This document shows, in pieces, positions 23,935 to 35,600 of a DNA stretch of 64,000 nt. Position numbers and translations under genes: made by a program. Where the stretch lies: assembly GCA_002197995.1 (NCBI GenBank), contig NGZR01000003.1, positions 6,324,001 through 6,388,000 on the forward strand, written 5' to 3'. Source of the DNA: Gaeumannomyces sp. JS-464 (lineage: Eukaryota > Ascomycota > Sordariomycetes > Magnaporthales > Magnaporthaceae). Numbering within the stretch: position 1 is the stretch's first letter; each line of letters begins with the position of its first letter. The notes under the pieces are model-generated. The model was not told the origin of the DNA and ran no database searches. It saw nothing but the letters and a program-made list of their open reading frames with translations.

Positions 23935-25313
23935 ATGGCTTCCGATACAGCCGCCGCTGGTGCTGCCGGCATCCCGAACCTCAAGGACAGACTGCCCAAA
24001 CTCGAGCCGAGACGGAGGCGGCCGCCGCCCTCAGGCCAGCCCCCGCCTCCGCAAACCCCGGCGCTCCCGCCCCCATCGGGCATCGACAGTCCCGGCCGGC
24101 CGGAGTTCCGCACACCAAAGAGGCGGATCCTGTCCAAGCGGGACCACGAGCTATTCCTCGCATCGCCGACCCACGACCTCATCCTCGCCTTCGTTTTCGG
24201 CCTCTCCGACGCCGTCCGCGACACGCCCGTCTCGGCCGTCAAAGACTCGGACCTGAGCCCCGCGGTCCGGGCCATCGTCGGCTTCCTGGACGAGGCCGAG
24301 GAGATGGTGAGGCAGTCGCCCCCAGACGACCAGGGCGGCTCGAGGTTCGGCAACAAGCGGTTCCGCGACTTCCTGGACAAGGTCCGGGCCCGGGCGCCCG
24401 AGTTGCACCGCCAGCTGCTTTCGGGTGTGGAGAGGACAGGAGCCGGCGGCGATGAGGGTGCTAAAAAAGAGGAGGAGGAGAAGAAGGACGAAGGAGTGGG
24501 CGCGGGCGCTGAGGCGGCGGCCTACCTGTGCCAGGCGTTCGGCAACAGGGCACGCATCGACTACGGTTCCGGGCACGAGCTCAACTTTGCCATGTGGCTC
24601 CTCTGCCTGTACCAGCTCGGCATCGTGGCCCGGCCCGACTTTGGCGCGCTCGTGCTGCGCGTCTTTGTGCGCTACCTGGGCGTCATGCGCCTGGTGCAGT
24701 CGACCTACTACCTCGAGCCCGCGGGCTCGCACGGCGTCTGGGGGCTGGACGACTACCAGTTCCTGCCCTTCCTCTTTGGCGCCTCGCAGCTGCTGCGCCA
24801 CCCCTACATCACCCCCGCGCCATCCACCAGCAGCTGACCATCGAGGAGGCCGCGGCCGACTACCTGTACCTCGACCAGGTCGCCTTCGTCAACAGCACGA
24901 AGACGGTGCGCGGCCTGCGCTGGCACAGCCCCATGCTCGACGACATCTCGGCCGCCCGCGACTGGTCAAAGGTCGAGGGCGGCATGCGCCGCATGTTCGT
25001 CGCCGAGGTCCTGGGCAAGCTGCCCGTCATGCAGCACTTCCTCTTCGGCAGCCTCATCCCCGCCGCCGACGGCATGACGGAGCCCCCGGAGGGGGGCCAG
25101 CCCGGCGCGGCAGCGGGCGACGAAGAGGAGGTGCCCGAGGGCGACGCCGGCCGCGTCGACGTCTTCACCGAGGGCGGCGTCAGGCACATGCACCAGCAGA
25201 ACGGCTGGGGCGAGTGCTGCGGCATCAAGGTGCCCAGCAGCGTGGCCGCCGCCGCCGAGATGAAGAAGAGGGGTCTTGGCGGGGAAGGGCTCAGGAGAAT
25301 CCCTTTCGACTGA
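23935..25313 (+). CDS. RRD1: PP2A activator Rrd1 (PTPA, peptidyl-prolyl isomerase), one frameshift
   Basis: Phosphotyrosyl phosphatase activator: ATP-dependent chaperone and proline isomerase that activates PP2A-type phosphatases. Single exon, about 459 aa once corrected. Seen: a Pro-rich N-terminus; [97 protein letters not shown]; and the family's usual end GLRRIPFD. At 24812-24816 a run of five C must be six to read [17 protein letters not shown]; as written the frame stops at 24837. An acidic Lys/Glu-rich insert (about residues 180-197) is probably a loop. The Rrd1 rather than Rrd2 assignment rests on the [10 protein letters not shown] start and the long C-terminus. Confidence 0.93.
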
Positions 25314-25716
25314 TTGCTTAAATCCCTTGTTTGCGCGCTGTTTTTTTTTTTTTTTTTTTTTTTTTTGGGGGGCCCAGATAGCCCATCTTTCTACAAGCAG
25401 GTCATCAAACTTGCTTAAGATTGGCTCCTCTTGTATCCAACGCACAAGATTGTGTACGATAATGACATTAAAAAAGGCTTGACGATGGGATTATGTATTA
25501 ATGCTATCAGTGTCCATGACGTTCTCCGAATGATCAGGGACGTATGGCGGAAGAAGGAGAAGCAGATGCAGGGATAAGAAAATCGAAACCTAACCCAAAG
25601 AATGCCTAGAAATAACAAACCACACAGGTGTCTCGCAGCGGTATCTAGTATGACACCCTAGGTCCTCAAGAACCAGACCTTTTGCCAGACACAGCCGACT
25701 AGCGCACATCCCCCCG
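25314..25716. other. Convergent 3' region between RRD1 and secreted protein gene
   Basis: Contains a T26 run at 25341-25366, 28 bp past the RRD1 stop codon, and A/T-rich sequence expected of 3' UTRs. No gene. Confidence 0.5.
25341..25366 (+). repeat. T26 homopolymer downstream of RRD1
   Basis: Twenty-six consecutive T in the presumed RRD1 3' UTR. Confidence 0.9.
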
Positions 25717-27257
25717 TCAGTTGGACCCCGGAACAAGCTCGCCGCCGCCGCCGCCGCCGCGCCTCCTCCGCCAGATGGAGAAGTGGTCGACGTGGTGGTC
25801 GTTGACCCCGGCGTGGCCCGCCTTCCAGCGCGGGTCCAGGGGGCTGCCGCAGGCGGCGTCGAACCACCAGTGCGGCTGGTTGTTGTCGACGGCGCGCAGG
25901 GCCGACGCGACGTCGCTGCCGTACAGGCTGCAGCGCGGCACGCCCAGGCCGGGCTCGAGGTGGAAGTCGTAGGCGCGGCAGCCGCCGACGGCCTCGAAGT
26001 TGGCCTGTTTTTGTTTTTTTGGTTAGAGGAAAAATTCTGTGTTGACGGTGCGTGTGGCGGTGGGAGGGAGAAAAAGGGGAGGGGGTAGGAGGAAGGAGGA
26101 GAAAGGAAAAGGAAAAAAAGGAGAAAACAGGAAACAAAAACATACCTTGCAAAACTGATAGCAGCCCTCGAGCGTCACGGGCACGTTCGCCTTGTTCTCG
26201 ACAAACTGGGCCAGGAAATAGGTGCCGACGGGCAGGCCGTGGACGCCGCAATAGGCGTTGCGCGGCTTGGGCACGCCCGTGGGGGCGTCGTCGCCGCCCA
26301 TGGTCCTGGTCGGCGGCGCCGCGTCCGTCTGCGTCGTGGTTGACGACGCCGTCGCGACCGGGGTGATGCCCGTCGTGTCGATGACCTGCGTCGTCGTGGC
26401 CGAGGTGGTGGTCTCGGATGGGGTCGTGCTGGGCGTGGTGGTCGTGGTCGAGTCTGTTGTCGGCTCTGTGGCGGTGTGCTCTTCTGGAGGACAAGAAGTC
26501 GTCTCTCCATCGTCGGTCGAGGCGGCGGCTGTTGCTGTGGTGCCATCTGTCCCCACGGCCGAGGTTGTGACCTGGGTGGGCATGCTGGTCGTGCTGTTGG
26601 CCGTAGCCCACTGCCCGCGCGTGGTGATGTTGCCAGACCATGCGGTCGACAAAGACTCTGTTGTGGTGATAACGGTGATGCCCCCTGTCCCCGTGCCCGT
26701 GCCCGTGCCCGTGCCCGTCCCAGGCCAGTACGTAGACGTGGTGGCGGTGGTGCCGTTAACAATACGGTGGGCTGGACGGCCCGCGGGTGGTCCCCGAGGT
26801 CGTGGTGGTGTTCAGCACGCCGGTGACGATCACCGGACGCCTACTGTCGTGGTGGACGTCACGAACTGAACAGGGCAGTCCGTCTGCGGCCCCGTAGTCG
26901 TTGGCTGAGGGAACCAGTATGTCGTCGTTGTGCTGCTACCGTTGAGGTGCGTAAAAGTTGACGAGGCCGGCGGCGATGTCGGCCCCGTCGTCGGGCCGGT
27001 CACGGCCGTAGAGTTAGGGGCAGGGTATGTCACATTCCCCGTCGTGAGGGCGAACCTGTGCGGGCCGCGGAAGGGGCTGCGTCGGACGATGCCACCCGGC
27101 CTCTGGATTTCCTTGAAGTTCGTCTCGTTAGCATCACCACTCAGATGCCTGTCGTTTTAGGATCATGAAAGGGATCCGAACTTACCTCCGACGCCCCGAG
27201 CATTGGCCCCAAGGCTCGCTAGAGCTGTAGCAGCTTGAACAAGCAACAAAAATGCAT
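25717..27257 (-). CDS. Secreted Ser/Thr-rich protein with apple-like Cys domain (frameshifted)
   Basis: Predicted extracellular or cell-wall protein of unknown role. Exon 1 (27257-27186) encodes a signal peptide if A5 at 27248-27252 (T5 in coding sense) is read as six: MHFLLLVQAATALASLGANA. After an intron (donor at 27185; acceptor at 27124 likely) comes a long Thr/Ser-rich stretch, including TYWFPQPTT, six or so Thr-Gly pairs near 26690-26720, and ATTTQVIDTTGITPVATASS. The C-terminal part has YCGVHGLPVGTYFLAQFVEN, GCYQFCK, then, across an intron at 26005-26145, GGCRAYDFHLEPGLGVPRCS. Its Cys spacing resembles fungal apple/PAN-like domains. At least two more frame changes occur at 26750-26860. 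Exon borders in the N-terminal half are provisional. Confidence 0.65.
26690..26722 (-). repeat. Coding Thr-Gly hexanucleotide repeat
   Basis: Five to six tandem copies of ACGGGC (coding sense) encode alternating Thr and Gly within the secreted protein gene. Confidence 0.8.
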
Positions 27258-28038
27258 CTTGACAAAGGGTGGAGAGTATGAAACCTGGGAGTACACTGAC
27301 ACCTAGTACCCGAATGAGAACACAGGATATCTACAGAGTGGCGGTCTGGAGATCCGAGGCCTGTCCTGAAAATAGCGTTCACTCCTCATCAGGGACGAGG
27401 AGCGTCACGGGCTTTATAGCCGCGGACCTCTCCTAATTGTGGCATTTCTAGGGATGGGACACAGACGTTCAGGAAATCGATGATGGAGTTGATATAAAGG
27501 GAGGCCGTCTATGTTCAGGGCTAGAGCTATGATTTCGAAGGGAGTCAGGAGCCCAACCCTCCATCAAACCCGCCAAAGAAATCGGCGGGCAGCCATAACG
27601 TCGTCGATCCACTGAAAGGGAGACCAAAGACGATAAAATCAATAAAACCAAGGACCGCTGAAGCAATACCCCTTCGGTTGGGAGACACTTGCAAACGAGT
27701 CTCAGACCGAACAGACCGCCTCTCGATGATGGCAATGCAGCCCTAACTCCAAATCAAAGGGACGTAAAGAAGGGAACAAAATGAAGCGCACAGAGACGAG
27801 GGAGATGCCTGAGTAAATCGCCGTGTGCAAACTAGCAAAAGAAAAAACCATGTGATTGTGGGTAATGCCTTAAAACCACCCAATGTTGTGTGCCTCGATT
27901 ACATGCAGAATGCAGGAAGGGTATCAGACTAGGCTTCAACTAAACGCCGAGTACTCCCTCCAAGTCAAAAATCAAAGACTCCAAAGTTTCGCGAAACAAA
28001 AAGCAAGAGAATCATTTCCCTGTTCCGCCCAAGTGTGG

Positions 28039-28071
<33 letters not shown>

Positions 28072-28123
28072 GAAAATCATGATGCAGAAAAAGAGTCCAT
28101 CAGCAAAAGAAGGGAGCCGGGCC
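27258..28123. other. Intergenic between secreted-protein and proline-rich genes
   Basis: No supported gene. Includes an A30-class homopolymer just downstream of the proline-rich gene. Confidence 0.5.
28039..28069 (+). repeat. Long A homopolymer (about 31)
   Basis: Uninterrupted A run 55 bp beyond the stop codon of the minus-strand proline-rich gene, so a poly-T in its 3' UTR sense. Confidence 0.9.
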
Positions 28124-29133
28124 CTAGTCCTCCCAAATAGTCTCAAGATCGATATCACCCTCCGCTCGGCGCCGCACACACTCCACCTCTTGCGCTTGTC
28201 TCTCGAGCCGAAGCCGCCGCCGAGGGTTCGGCCCCTCACAGCGACGTCGAGGCTGCTCCTTCCCTTGGTCTCGCCTCTCTCGGCGGCGTCGGCGGCCGCC
28301 TTGAGCTGGGCGATGCGCTCCGCCTCGAGGGCCGCTTCCTCGGCGTCGGGCGTGTCCGGGATCGTCTCGAGGCTCGAGATGCTGGGGCTCCGAGACCGCG
28401 TCGAGGTAGGCGTCGATGGCACTGACGACGACGGCATCGAGGCGCTGTAGCTGTAGCTAGATATGGAGTCGTAGGGCCTATAAGACGGGGAGGGTACCGC
28501 CGAAGACGATGGGGGCGGGCCGTTGGGATACGACACGGCGGGCTGAAGTGAGGTAATGTACAAGTTCGGCTGGGAGACGTGGCGAAGCGGGGACGTGGGC
28601 CGGGTGCGCGCTAGCGGAGACGAGATGGCGGGCACGGCAGCGATGCCCATGGTGGGAGAGATGCTGCGCTCAGGCTGCCTCCTCTCCGGGTCGTGAACGG
28701 AGACGCGGGTGGGTGATGACGGGAACGCCTCGTCAACGGGCTTCCTGGGCAGGCGCACCTGCTGCGGCCGACTGGGTGAGCGCGAGGGACTTTGGCTGCG
28801 CTTCTGGGGCGAGTACAGGAAGTGGCCGCCGCCGCTGAATGCCGGCAGCGACTGGGTGCGGATCATGGGGGGCGCGAGGCTCGCGGCAGACTTGGAGCGC
28901 ACGTGGGTGGAACCGCTGAGAGGCGAAGCGGTGCGAGGCCTGTAGGGCAGGCTTGTCGGAGGCAGCCAGGCAGACGGAGAGCTCGGAGAGGCGGGTTCAG
29001 TAGACCTGCGCATGTTCGGGGGCTTCCGGGGGAGCTCGGCGTCGGGCATGGCCGACAAGCTATGCATTCGCAGAGGGGGCAAAGGCGAGGACTTGAACTC
29101 CTCCATCCTCTCCGTCTCGGGAACAGGCTCCAT
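28124..29133 (-). CDS. Basic proline/serine-rich protein, uncharacterised (one frameshift)
   Basis: About 336 aa, single exon, function unknown. Most of it is low-complexity Ser/Pro/Arg sequence, including repeated SPSRSPSR-like stretches and many SP/TP sites that could be kinase targets. A short acidic-alanine helix, TPDAEEAALEAERIAQLKAA, precedes the conserved end. As written the reading frame runs past the expected stop. Reading CCC at 28158-28160 as four bases gives KRWSVCGAERRGDIDLETIW followed by Glu-Asp and a stop, a C-terminal motif I recognise from hypothetical proteins of Pezizomycotina. No signal peptide or membrane segment. Start is the ATG giving MEPVPETER. Confidence 0.75.
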
Positions 29134-30419
29134 GGTGTCGTTGTGTGGGTGTCTCGTTCGGGGATCCCGCGAGTATGTCACCTCGGAGCAGAATGCATGG
29201 AGCGGAGGGCGCGGCAGCAAGGTCGAGTAGGGTGTGGCAGGGCCGAGATGGGTGCTGCCTCGTGTGTCGTGTGTGTTTCTTGTTGGTGTTTGCTGCTATG
29301 TTTGCTATAACGAAACACGGCGGTAAATTGCTTCGGCGTCGGGGACCCGCGTTCGGCTGTGTGCGTATTTAGCCGTTTCGACCCAGGCTTGTTTGTGCAC
29401 CGGCGCAGCAGCTCGAGGGCGGCGGCGCGAACGAGAACAAGGCGTGGGCAGGAGCACGGGCAACAAATGCAGGGCAGAGGGAGGCGGCAGGAGCCCCAGC
29501 GAATGATGGCAGAGTGAGGGACGCTCGTCTTCAAAACGGCGCCGTTGATTCGCGAAAGGGACAAAACAAGTAAATAATCAGAACACCACCGTCCTGCCGC
29601 GTGCAGAGAACGCCGGGCGTGTGGTGGACTCAGATCGGACGTCTCGGATGGGCGGTGGTCGTGCAATCGACAACGGGAGGCGTGAGCTTGTCTGTATTGG
29701 ATTTGTTGCCACCACGGGCGTCCTGCGGCAACAGCTGTTGGCGGACAGGGACAGAAGCGGAAAAAAAAAATGATGGGCGCCAGACAGAACGTGGCGGTCT
29801 TGGGCGGCAGGGGCAGCTGAGCACGACTGAGACTTTAGATGTCGATGTTTTACACTTTCGGTACGGTGGCGGTCGGCTGGCGAGGTCGAAAGTGAGGGGA
29901 GACTTAGACTAAGGTGCAGACAGCACTGGCGAGGCCTGGCACCAGTAAAAGGAGGAGCGGGCGGGCAGATGTGGATTTTGATGTGACCCTTCAACCGACC
30001 GGCAGGGAAGGTGGTGAGGCTACTGCCGTCGAGGGCCAATGGCAGGCCGCCGTTGACGCCTCCTAATGGTGCTACCGGGCAAGCACCACCCAGCACCACA
30101 GGGTCTTACCTGCAAGCACCTGCAAGCGCGGGGCCGGCGCCCCCTATTTCCCCTTTTCGCTTGGAGCTCAGGGCGCCGAGTGCCAGGCGCCGACAGCGGC
30201 TCCAGATTTCCAAGCACCCCTTCTGAGCGCAGCTCCCAGGACCATCCCGCCAGCCCGTGCTGACATTTCCAGGTCTTTGCGAGGAGCCGTGCCGTGGAGA
30301 GATTAATGTCCTGTCGCTGCACTGGGACGCACGCATGGCCAAACAAGCCGGCAGACCCGTGCGTGCAGGGCAGGACCCGGTGATCTGTCTGTCTTAGCAT
30401 GTTTGTACACACAAACGCC

Positions 30420-30450
30420 AGACTGGCTGACTGGCTGACTGACTGACTGA
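30420..30450 (+). repeat. CTGA/CTGG short tandem repeat
   Basis: Seven consecutive tetranucleotide units alternating CTGG and CTGA. Confidence 0.75.
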
Positions 30451-31487
30451 CGTCGTCGCCAATGGAGACTGATTGATTGCATTCCATGCCGCGCACGGAC
30501 GCGGGCTTCTTCCGCCGCATTCTCGCGCAGCCGCCGGGCCTGTCCACGAGTTTTTGTTTGGGGTTCCATCTTCTAGATCAGGACGGAACCGGCAACGGTA
30601 GACCTGAGTCCTACTGGGAACGGTTTCCTAACGCACGCGGTTGCAAGGGGGCGAAAAGAGGAAGAGCAAACACCGCATGCCTCAGATCGCCTGCCAATCC
30701 GCTCATCAACGGCCAAAATGTCTGTGCAGCACGTCGCGCCCAGCGCTGGGGCTCAAGCCTAAGCTCGTCAGCTGCCGCAGCTGCATCAGCACATAGCTTC
30801 ACCGAGTCTTTGCCTTTCCTGGTTGTCATCCGTTGTCGGCGGCCATGCATCCACTCGCCGCCTCACCCTGCTGCCCCTTTTTCCCACAGCCAGGCGAGCA
30901 GGTGACCCGAGGTTCGATGCCGTGGGCGGTGAACAAGTTGGGAGGCAGTTGGTGGGCATGCAGGTGAGGTGACGAAATATCGGATGTGCGTGTGCACGAC
31001 GTCAGGCGTTCTATCGCAGGGGTTCCCCTCATCCGCGTCTCCGTGCTCATCCATGGAATCCTTGCCCTGTGGTTTGAGCCCAGCAGACACTGCGGTGCAC
31101 AGAGTAGAGATGGCCGAGTCGAGCTCGGCGTTGGAGACATCATGCGCATAGTCTGTGGGAATGATATGCATTTCGTGATAAGGGGCACCAGACGGGCAAT
31201 AGCGATTCCGTGGAGCAAGCACCTGACCGCATCCATGGCAAGGAGCCGATGCTGCCGGCAATACAGCCCTTTGACCCCTGCTTGAGACAGGCTGCGGATT
31301 CACGTGTCTAGGGGAAGCGACTTTGCGCTGTTTGCAATCGAGTCTGCCGGGTTGCGCCTCAAAACGGCAGGTACCAGAGTGGATCTTGCAGCAGTTGCTG
31401 GTTGGAAGCGGTGCGTTGATGAAAAGGGTCGGACTTGGGTTTTTGTCGTGGGGGGTCCCTTGTGCTTTCCAGAAACATCTCGACGCT

Positions 31488-31514
31488 TTTTTTTTTTTTT
31501 TTTTTTTTTTTTTT
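31488..31514 (+). repeat. T homopolymer (about 27)
   Basis: Uninterrupted T run in intergenic DNA. Confidence 0.9.
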
Positions 31515-32658
31515 GCCTCCTTCCTCTTCAGTCGACATACAGAAAGAAACTTGCCTAATACACTTGTCACGCCTTTGGCTCCTTTGATCCTAGGTCTACC
31601 AGACACCTCCATCCTGCGGACCTCAACTCCTCGATCAAGTCCTCTCTCCGGGCTGGGCCGCAGCACAATCGTTTGCTTTGGGGCCGGTGCATGTCGCACA
31701 ACCACCCAACCTCCTACCCGTCTCATCTCACCGTGGGACGGGATCCGTCTTGCCTGCCGAATATGAAGGAGGACAGGCTACAACACCTGGCCTTTGCATC
31801 CCAAACGAGGCATTGATGGCTTCCGCAGAGCGTCCATCTACGCTCACTTCACTGCCGCTTACTTGCCAACACAGCAAAGACGTGCGTCCCGAGACTGCTT
31901 TCCATGGACGGGGCCAGGCACCTGCGTTTCGGCGCCGACTTTCTGGGGCCGGCTGCCGGAGATGGGCACCCGCCCCCCTGACGGAGTCGATTGAGTGTGG
32001 CTCGGCACGGCTGTCAGCATCCAGGCGAACCAATGGGCCAACCAGCGGCTAATTTCAATCCAGAAACCAACAAACAAACAGCCCAATTTCTCCTGGGTGT
32101 TATTTTGTACTTTTGATGGCCAGGCTCTCAGGACCCACCGTTCCCGCCGCCAGGCAGCAGAATAAGGTATCCGCAAAGGGTGGGTTTCGAGGCCACCAAC
32201 ATCCTCATTCCGCTCGCTGGCGGTTGGATCTCAAGCCTTCCCTCCCGTGTGTGGCCCTTGGCTCCTCGATGACTTTCTCTACGCGTCAGCCGATCTGCAT
32301 AGGAAATGGTAATACGAACCGCCTGCTGCGGCGGCACTGCATTTCAGGGTCGCCTCGCGAGGGGCCACTCGAGCTTACCTGGGGAGGCGCAGGGCTTGGC
32401 AACACTCCAAAGGTTCGCGAACTTAGACGCGGGTATCGCACGCCGTGGTATTGGGCGTCGCAGGATTCGAATCCCAACCATCCCCACAAATTGGAGCCTC
32501 ATCTCACCCGCTCCCGCGTGTGCCAATTGTTCGAAATGCGCCTTGTTTGACATAATGCCTTATATAAATCTCCTGCGTCTCACCCTCCCTCTTTGCCAGG
32601 ACTGAGAGATCCCGCCCTGCTCGGTTGTTTCCGCGACGCCACAACCCTAGCCGTCATC

Positions 32659-35600
32659 ATGGCTAATCCAGCAGCGACCCCGGCCATGGCGTCTTCTTCG
32701 CCTGTCGTCGTCTTCGGCCGACAGACGTGGGCGCTGACCCGGAAGAACCTGATCCATCTCGTGATGCGCCGGTGGCTCTCCACAGCCATCCAGTGTCTAA
32801 TATTGCCCATCGTCCTGATCGGCGTCTTTGTCAACATCCAAAACTTCGCCCGACCCAAGAGCGTCTACGGTTTCGGCACCCCCAGCACTATCCGCGGCTT
32901 TGAGGATAGCCTGAGCGATGGCCGCGATTTTCTAGTTGTCGCCAATGCCACCCAAGGGAGAGACGTTCAGGCCGTCGTCCAAGGCCTTCGTGACCGCGTG
33001 GCTAAGCGCGGTAACAAGTTTGTCGCCGTGGAGCGATGGCAAGACATAGAATCTCGCTGCATCGTGAACCGCCAAGGCTTCTCTAATTGCCATTCTGCTG
33101 TTTGGTTCAAGGATTGTGAGTTTTGTCTATCACTCGAGGGGCTGATCTTGATAGATATGGCATCCTTCGCGATTACCCTTTTTCTCTCCTTTTATTTCCT
33201 ATTCCTTGGCTGACCCCGGCGCTGCCCTTCTCGCCAATAGCCCCATTGAGCCACCCGAATGGGATTGGTAACTGGTCTTACAGCATCCTAACGGACCCCG
33301 GGACACGCTACTCACTGAGTTTCGATGTTTTCAACTACGACTCCGCTGAGCTGGCAAGCGTCATTCCCCTGCAGCTGGCTATAAACGCCCTGATCACGGA
33401 TAGACCGCAGCCCAGCCTCCAAGTCCTTCAGTTCTCGGCAACTACCCAAGCCGAGGCCGACCAGAAGTTCGAGACCTTGGCCGCAAATAACAACCGCTCC
33501 TCCTTCGCTCTTATATACTTCTTGACCCAGCTGTTTGGCGTCTACCACATCGTCGGATTCATCACTACCGAAAGGGGCCAGGGCATATCTCATCTGGTCG
33601 ACGTCATGGGCGGCGGTGCGGCGGCGGCGAGGGTGTGCAGCAATATCCTCGCCTTCAACGCCCTGTACCTGCCGTACTCCATCACCGCCGGCGTGCTGTA
33701 CTGGCGCTATGTTCTACCGCTAGCCCACCCGGCCCTTGTCCTGTTCTGGTCCATACTCGCCACCATGGCCATCGTCAACTCGGCTGTCTTTGCCGCTAGC
33801 TTCTTCCGTGGTCCCAGGCTTTCGAGCGTTGTTGCTGTCGCAGCGAACGTCGGCTTTGCTGCCGGTGCCCTCATCGTGGACCATGATACATACGCCACCG
33901 AGGCAACTGTCATCGCGCTCGCCTTCTTTTTCCCCAGCGCCAACTTCATTCACACCCTCTGCCTGATGCTGCGCTCTATTGAAGTCCATATACCAGTGGA
34001 CGTTGGCAAAGCATGGATGGATATATACAAAATCAAGCAGCCGCGGTCTAATGTCCGGACGCCTCCGCCGGAAACAAGCTCCCAGGTCGTTGGGCTTAGC
34101 ATCTGGATGTACCTCATTTTCGTCGTCATCCAGGTCCTTGCCTACCCACTCCTTGCTATACTTGCTGAACGCCTCCTACATGGCGTTAGCTTCAAGAGGA
34201 GGAGCTTCGTCCAAGGCCCTGAGGCTGAGGCTTCTTCTGCCGCCGCCGTCGAGGCTACCGGCCTCCGCAAAGAATACCTCCATCGCTTCTGAAGAGAATC
34301 TTCTGCTGCGCCAGCAAAAAATCCACCGTCACAGCTGTCGACGGACTCGATCTCGTGGCCCAAAAGGGGCAGATCCTGTGCCTGCTGGGCGTCAATGGCA
34401 GCGGCAAGTCGACCACGCTCGAAATCCTCAGTGGCCATCACTCTTCCACGGCCGGCCAGGTTAAGATCAACTCGCCCCCGACAAAGCTGGGCGTCTGCCC
34501 GCAGAAGAACGTCTTGTTCCCCTACCTGACCGTCCTGGAGCACGTCAGGATCTGGTCCAGGATCAAGAACGGCCACGAGGACGAGGAGGAAATCCACAAT
34601 CTCATCGAGTACTGCGATTTGAAGAATAAGATAAATAGCCAGGCCCGGCACCTGAGCGGTGGCCAGAAGCGCAAGCTCCAATGTCTGGTCATGCTCGCGG
34701 GCGGCAGCACGACCTGTCTGATTGACGAGGTGACCACGGGACTGGACCCAATTTCCCGGCGCTCCATTTGGAATATGCTCCTAGGCATCCGGGCAAGCAG
34801 ATCCGTCATTTTCACTACGCACTTCCTGGACGAGGGCGAATCACTGGCCGACCAGATTGTCCTGCTCTCCAAGGGCAAAGTGATGTGCCAGGGCCCCGCA
34901 GCCGAACTTAAGAGCAAATTCGGCGGCGGCTACACCGTCCATATCCCCAGGACCGATACGCCCCCGGATATGGGCGTGCCCGTCACCACGCACCAGGACC
35001 GCACCTGCTACAATGTCCCAACCACAGCGGCCGCGGCGGCCTTGATCTCGAAGCTCGAGAAGGGCGGGCAGTGCGGCATCGCCATGTCCGGTCCGACCGT
35101 CGAGGACGTCTTCCTCCGGCTGACCACGGATGTGGACGAGGTTCTCAGGCGCGAGCTGGGTGGTGATATGTCGTCGGCAAGGAACGCGTCTGGCGCCGCC
35201 GCCGCCATGCTGCCTGCAGCAGCCCTTGCTCCCGGGAAGCCCATCTCGTCCTTCAGGCAGATCATCGTCCTGATGAGGAAGCGTCTCACCGTTCTCCCGC
35301 GGTATTGGGTGGCGCCGTTCCTGGCTCTCGCCCTGTCCTGCGCCGTGCCCCCGCTCTGCAGACCGCTTTTGGACGTCTATAGGCAGGGCCAAATCGTCCC
35401 TTACGAACGGCCGGCGTGCGAGGTGAGGGAGGAGGCTCCGCCTGCGTGGAGCTTCGAGCCCTATACGTCGCCGGCAACAGTCATGGCCTCGCCGTCGGAA
35501 TTGATCCCCGTCGGCCCGCCATCGATCAACGCCTCGCTGTTCCGCGCGCTGAAGGGGTCGCCGGCCGTGTCGCCGTATTTTGACCTTCTCGGGCGGTACA

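Larger units (their letters stand above)
29134..32658. other. Intergenic, 3.5 kb, divergent proline-rich gene / ABC transporter
   Basis: No supported gene. Contains a CTGA/CTGG repeat (30420-30450), a T-run (31488-31514), and a perfect 12-bp palindrome GGATTCGAATCC near 32463 that resembles a tRNA T-loop but has no cloverleaf around it. Confidence 0.45.

Noticed and set aside
32400..32490. Possible tRNA around the T-loop-like GGATTCGAATCC
   Set aside because: The T-stem would contain an A-C mismatch, and no matching acceptor, D or anticodon stems were found on either strand; it is a 12-bp palindrome.
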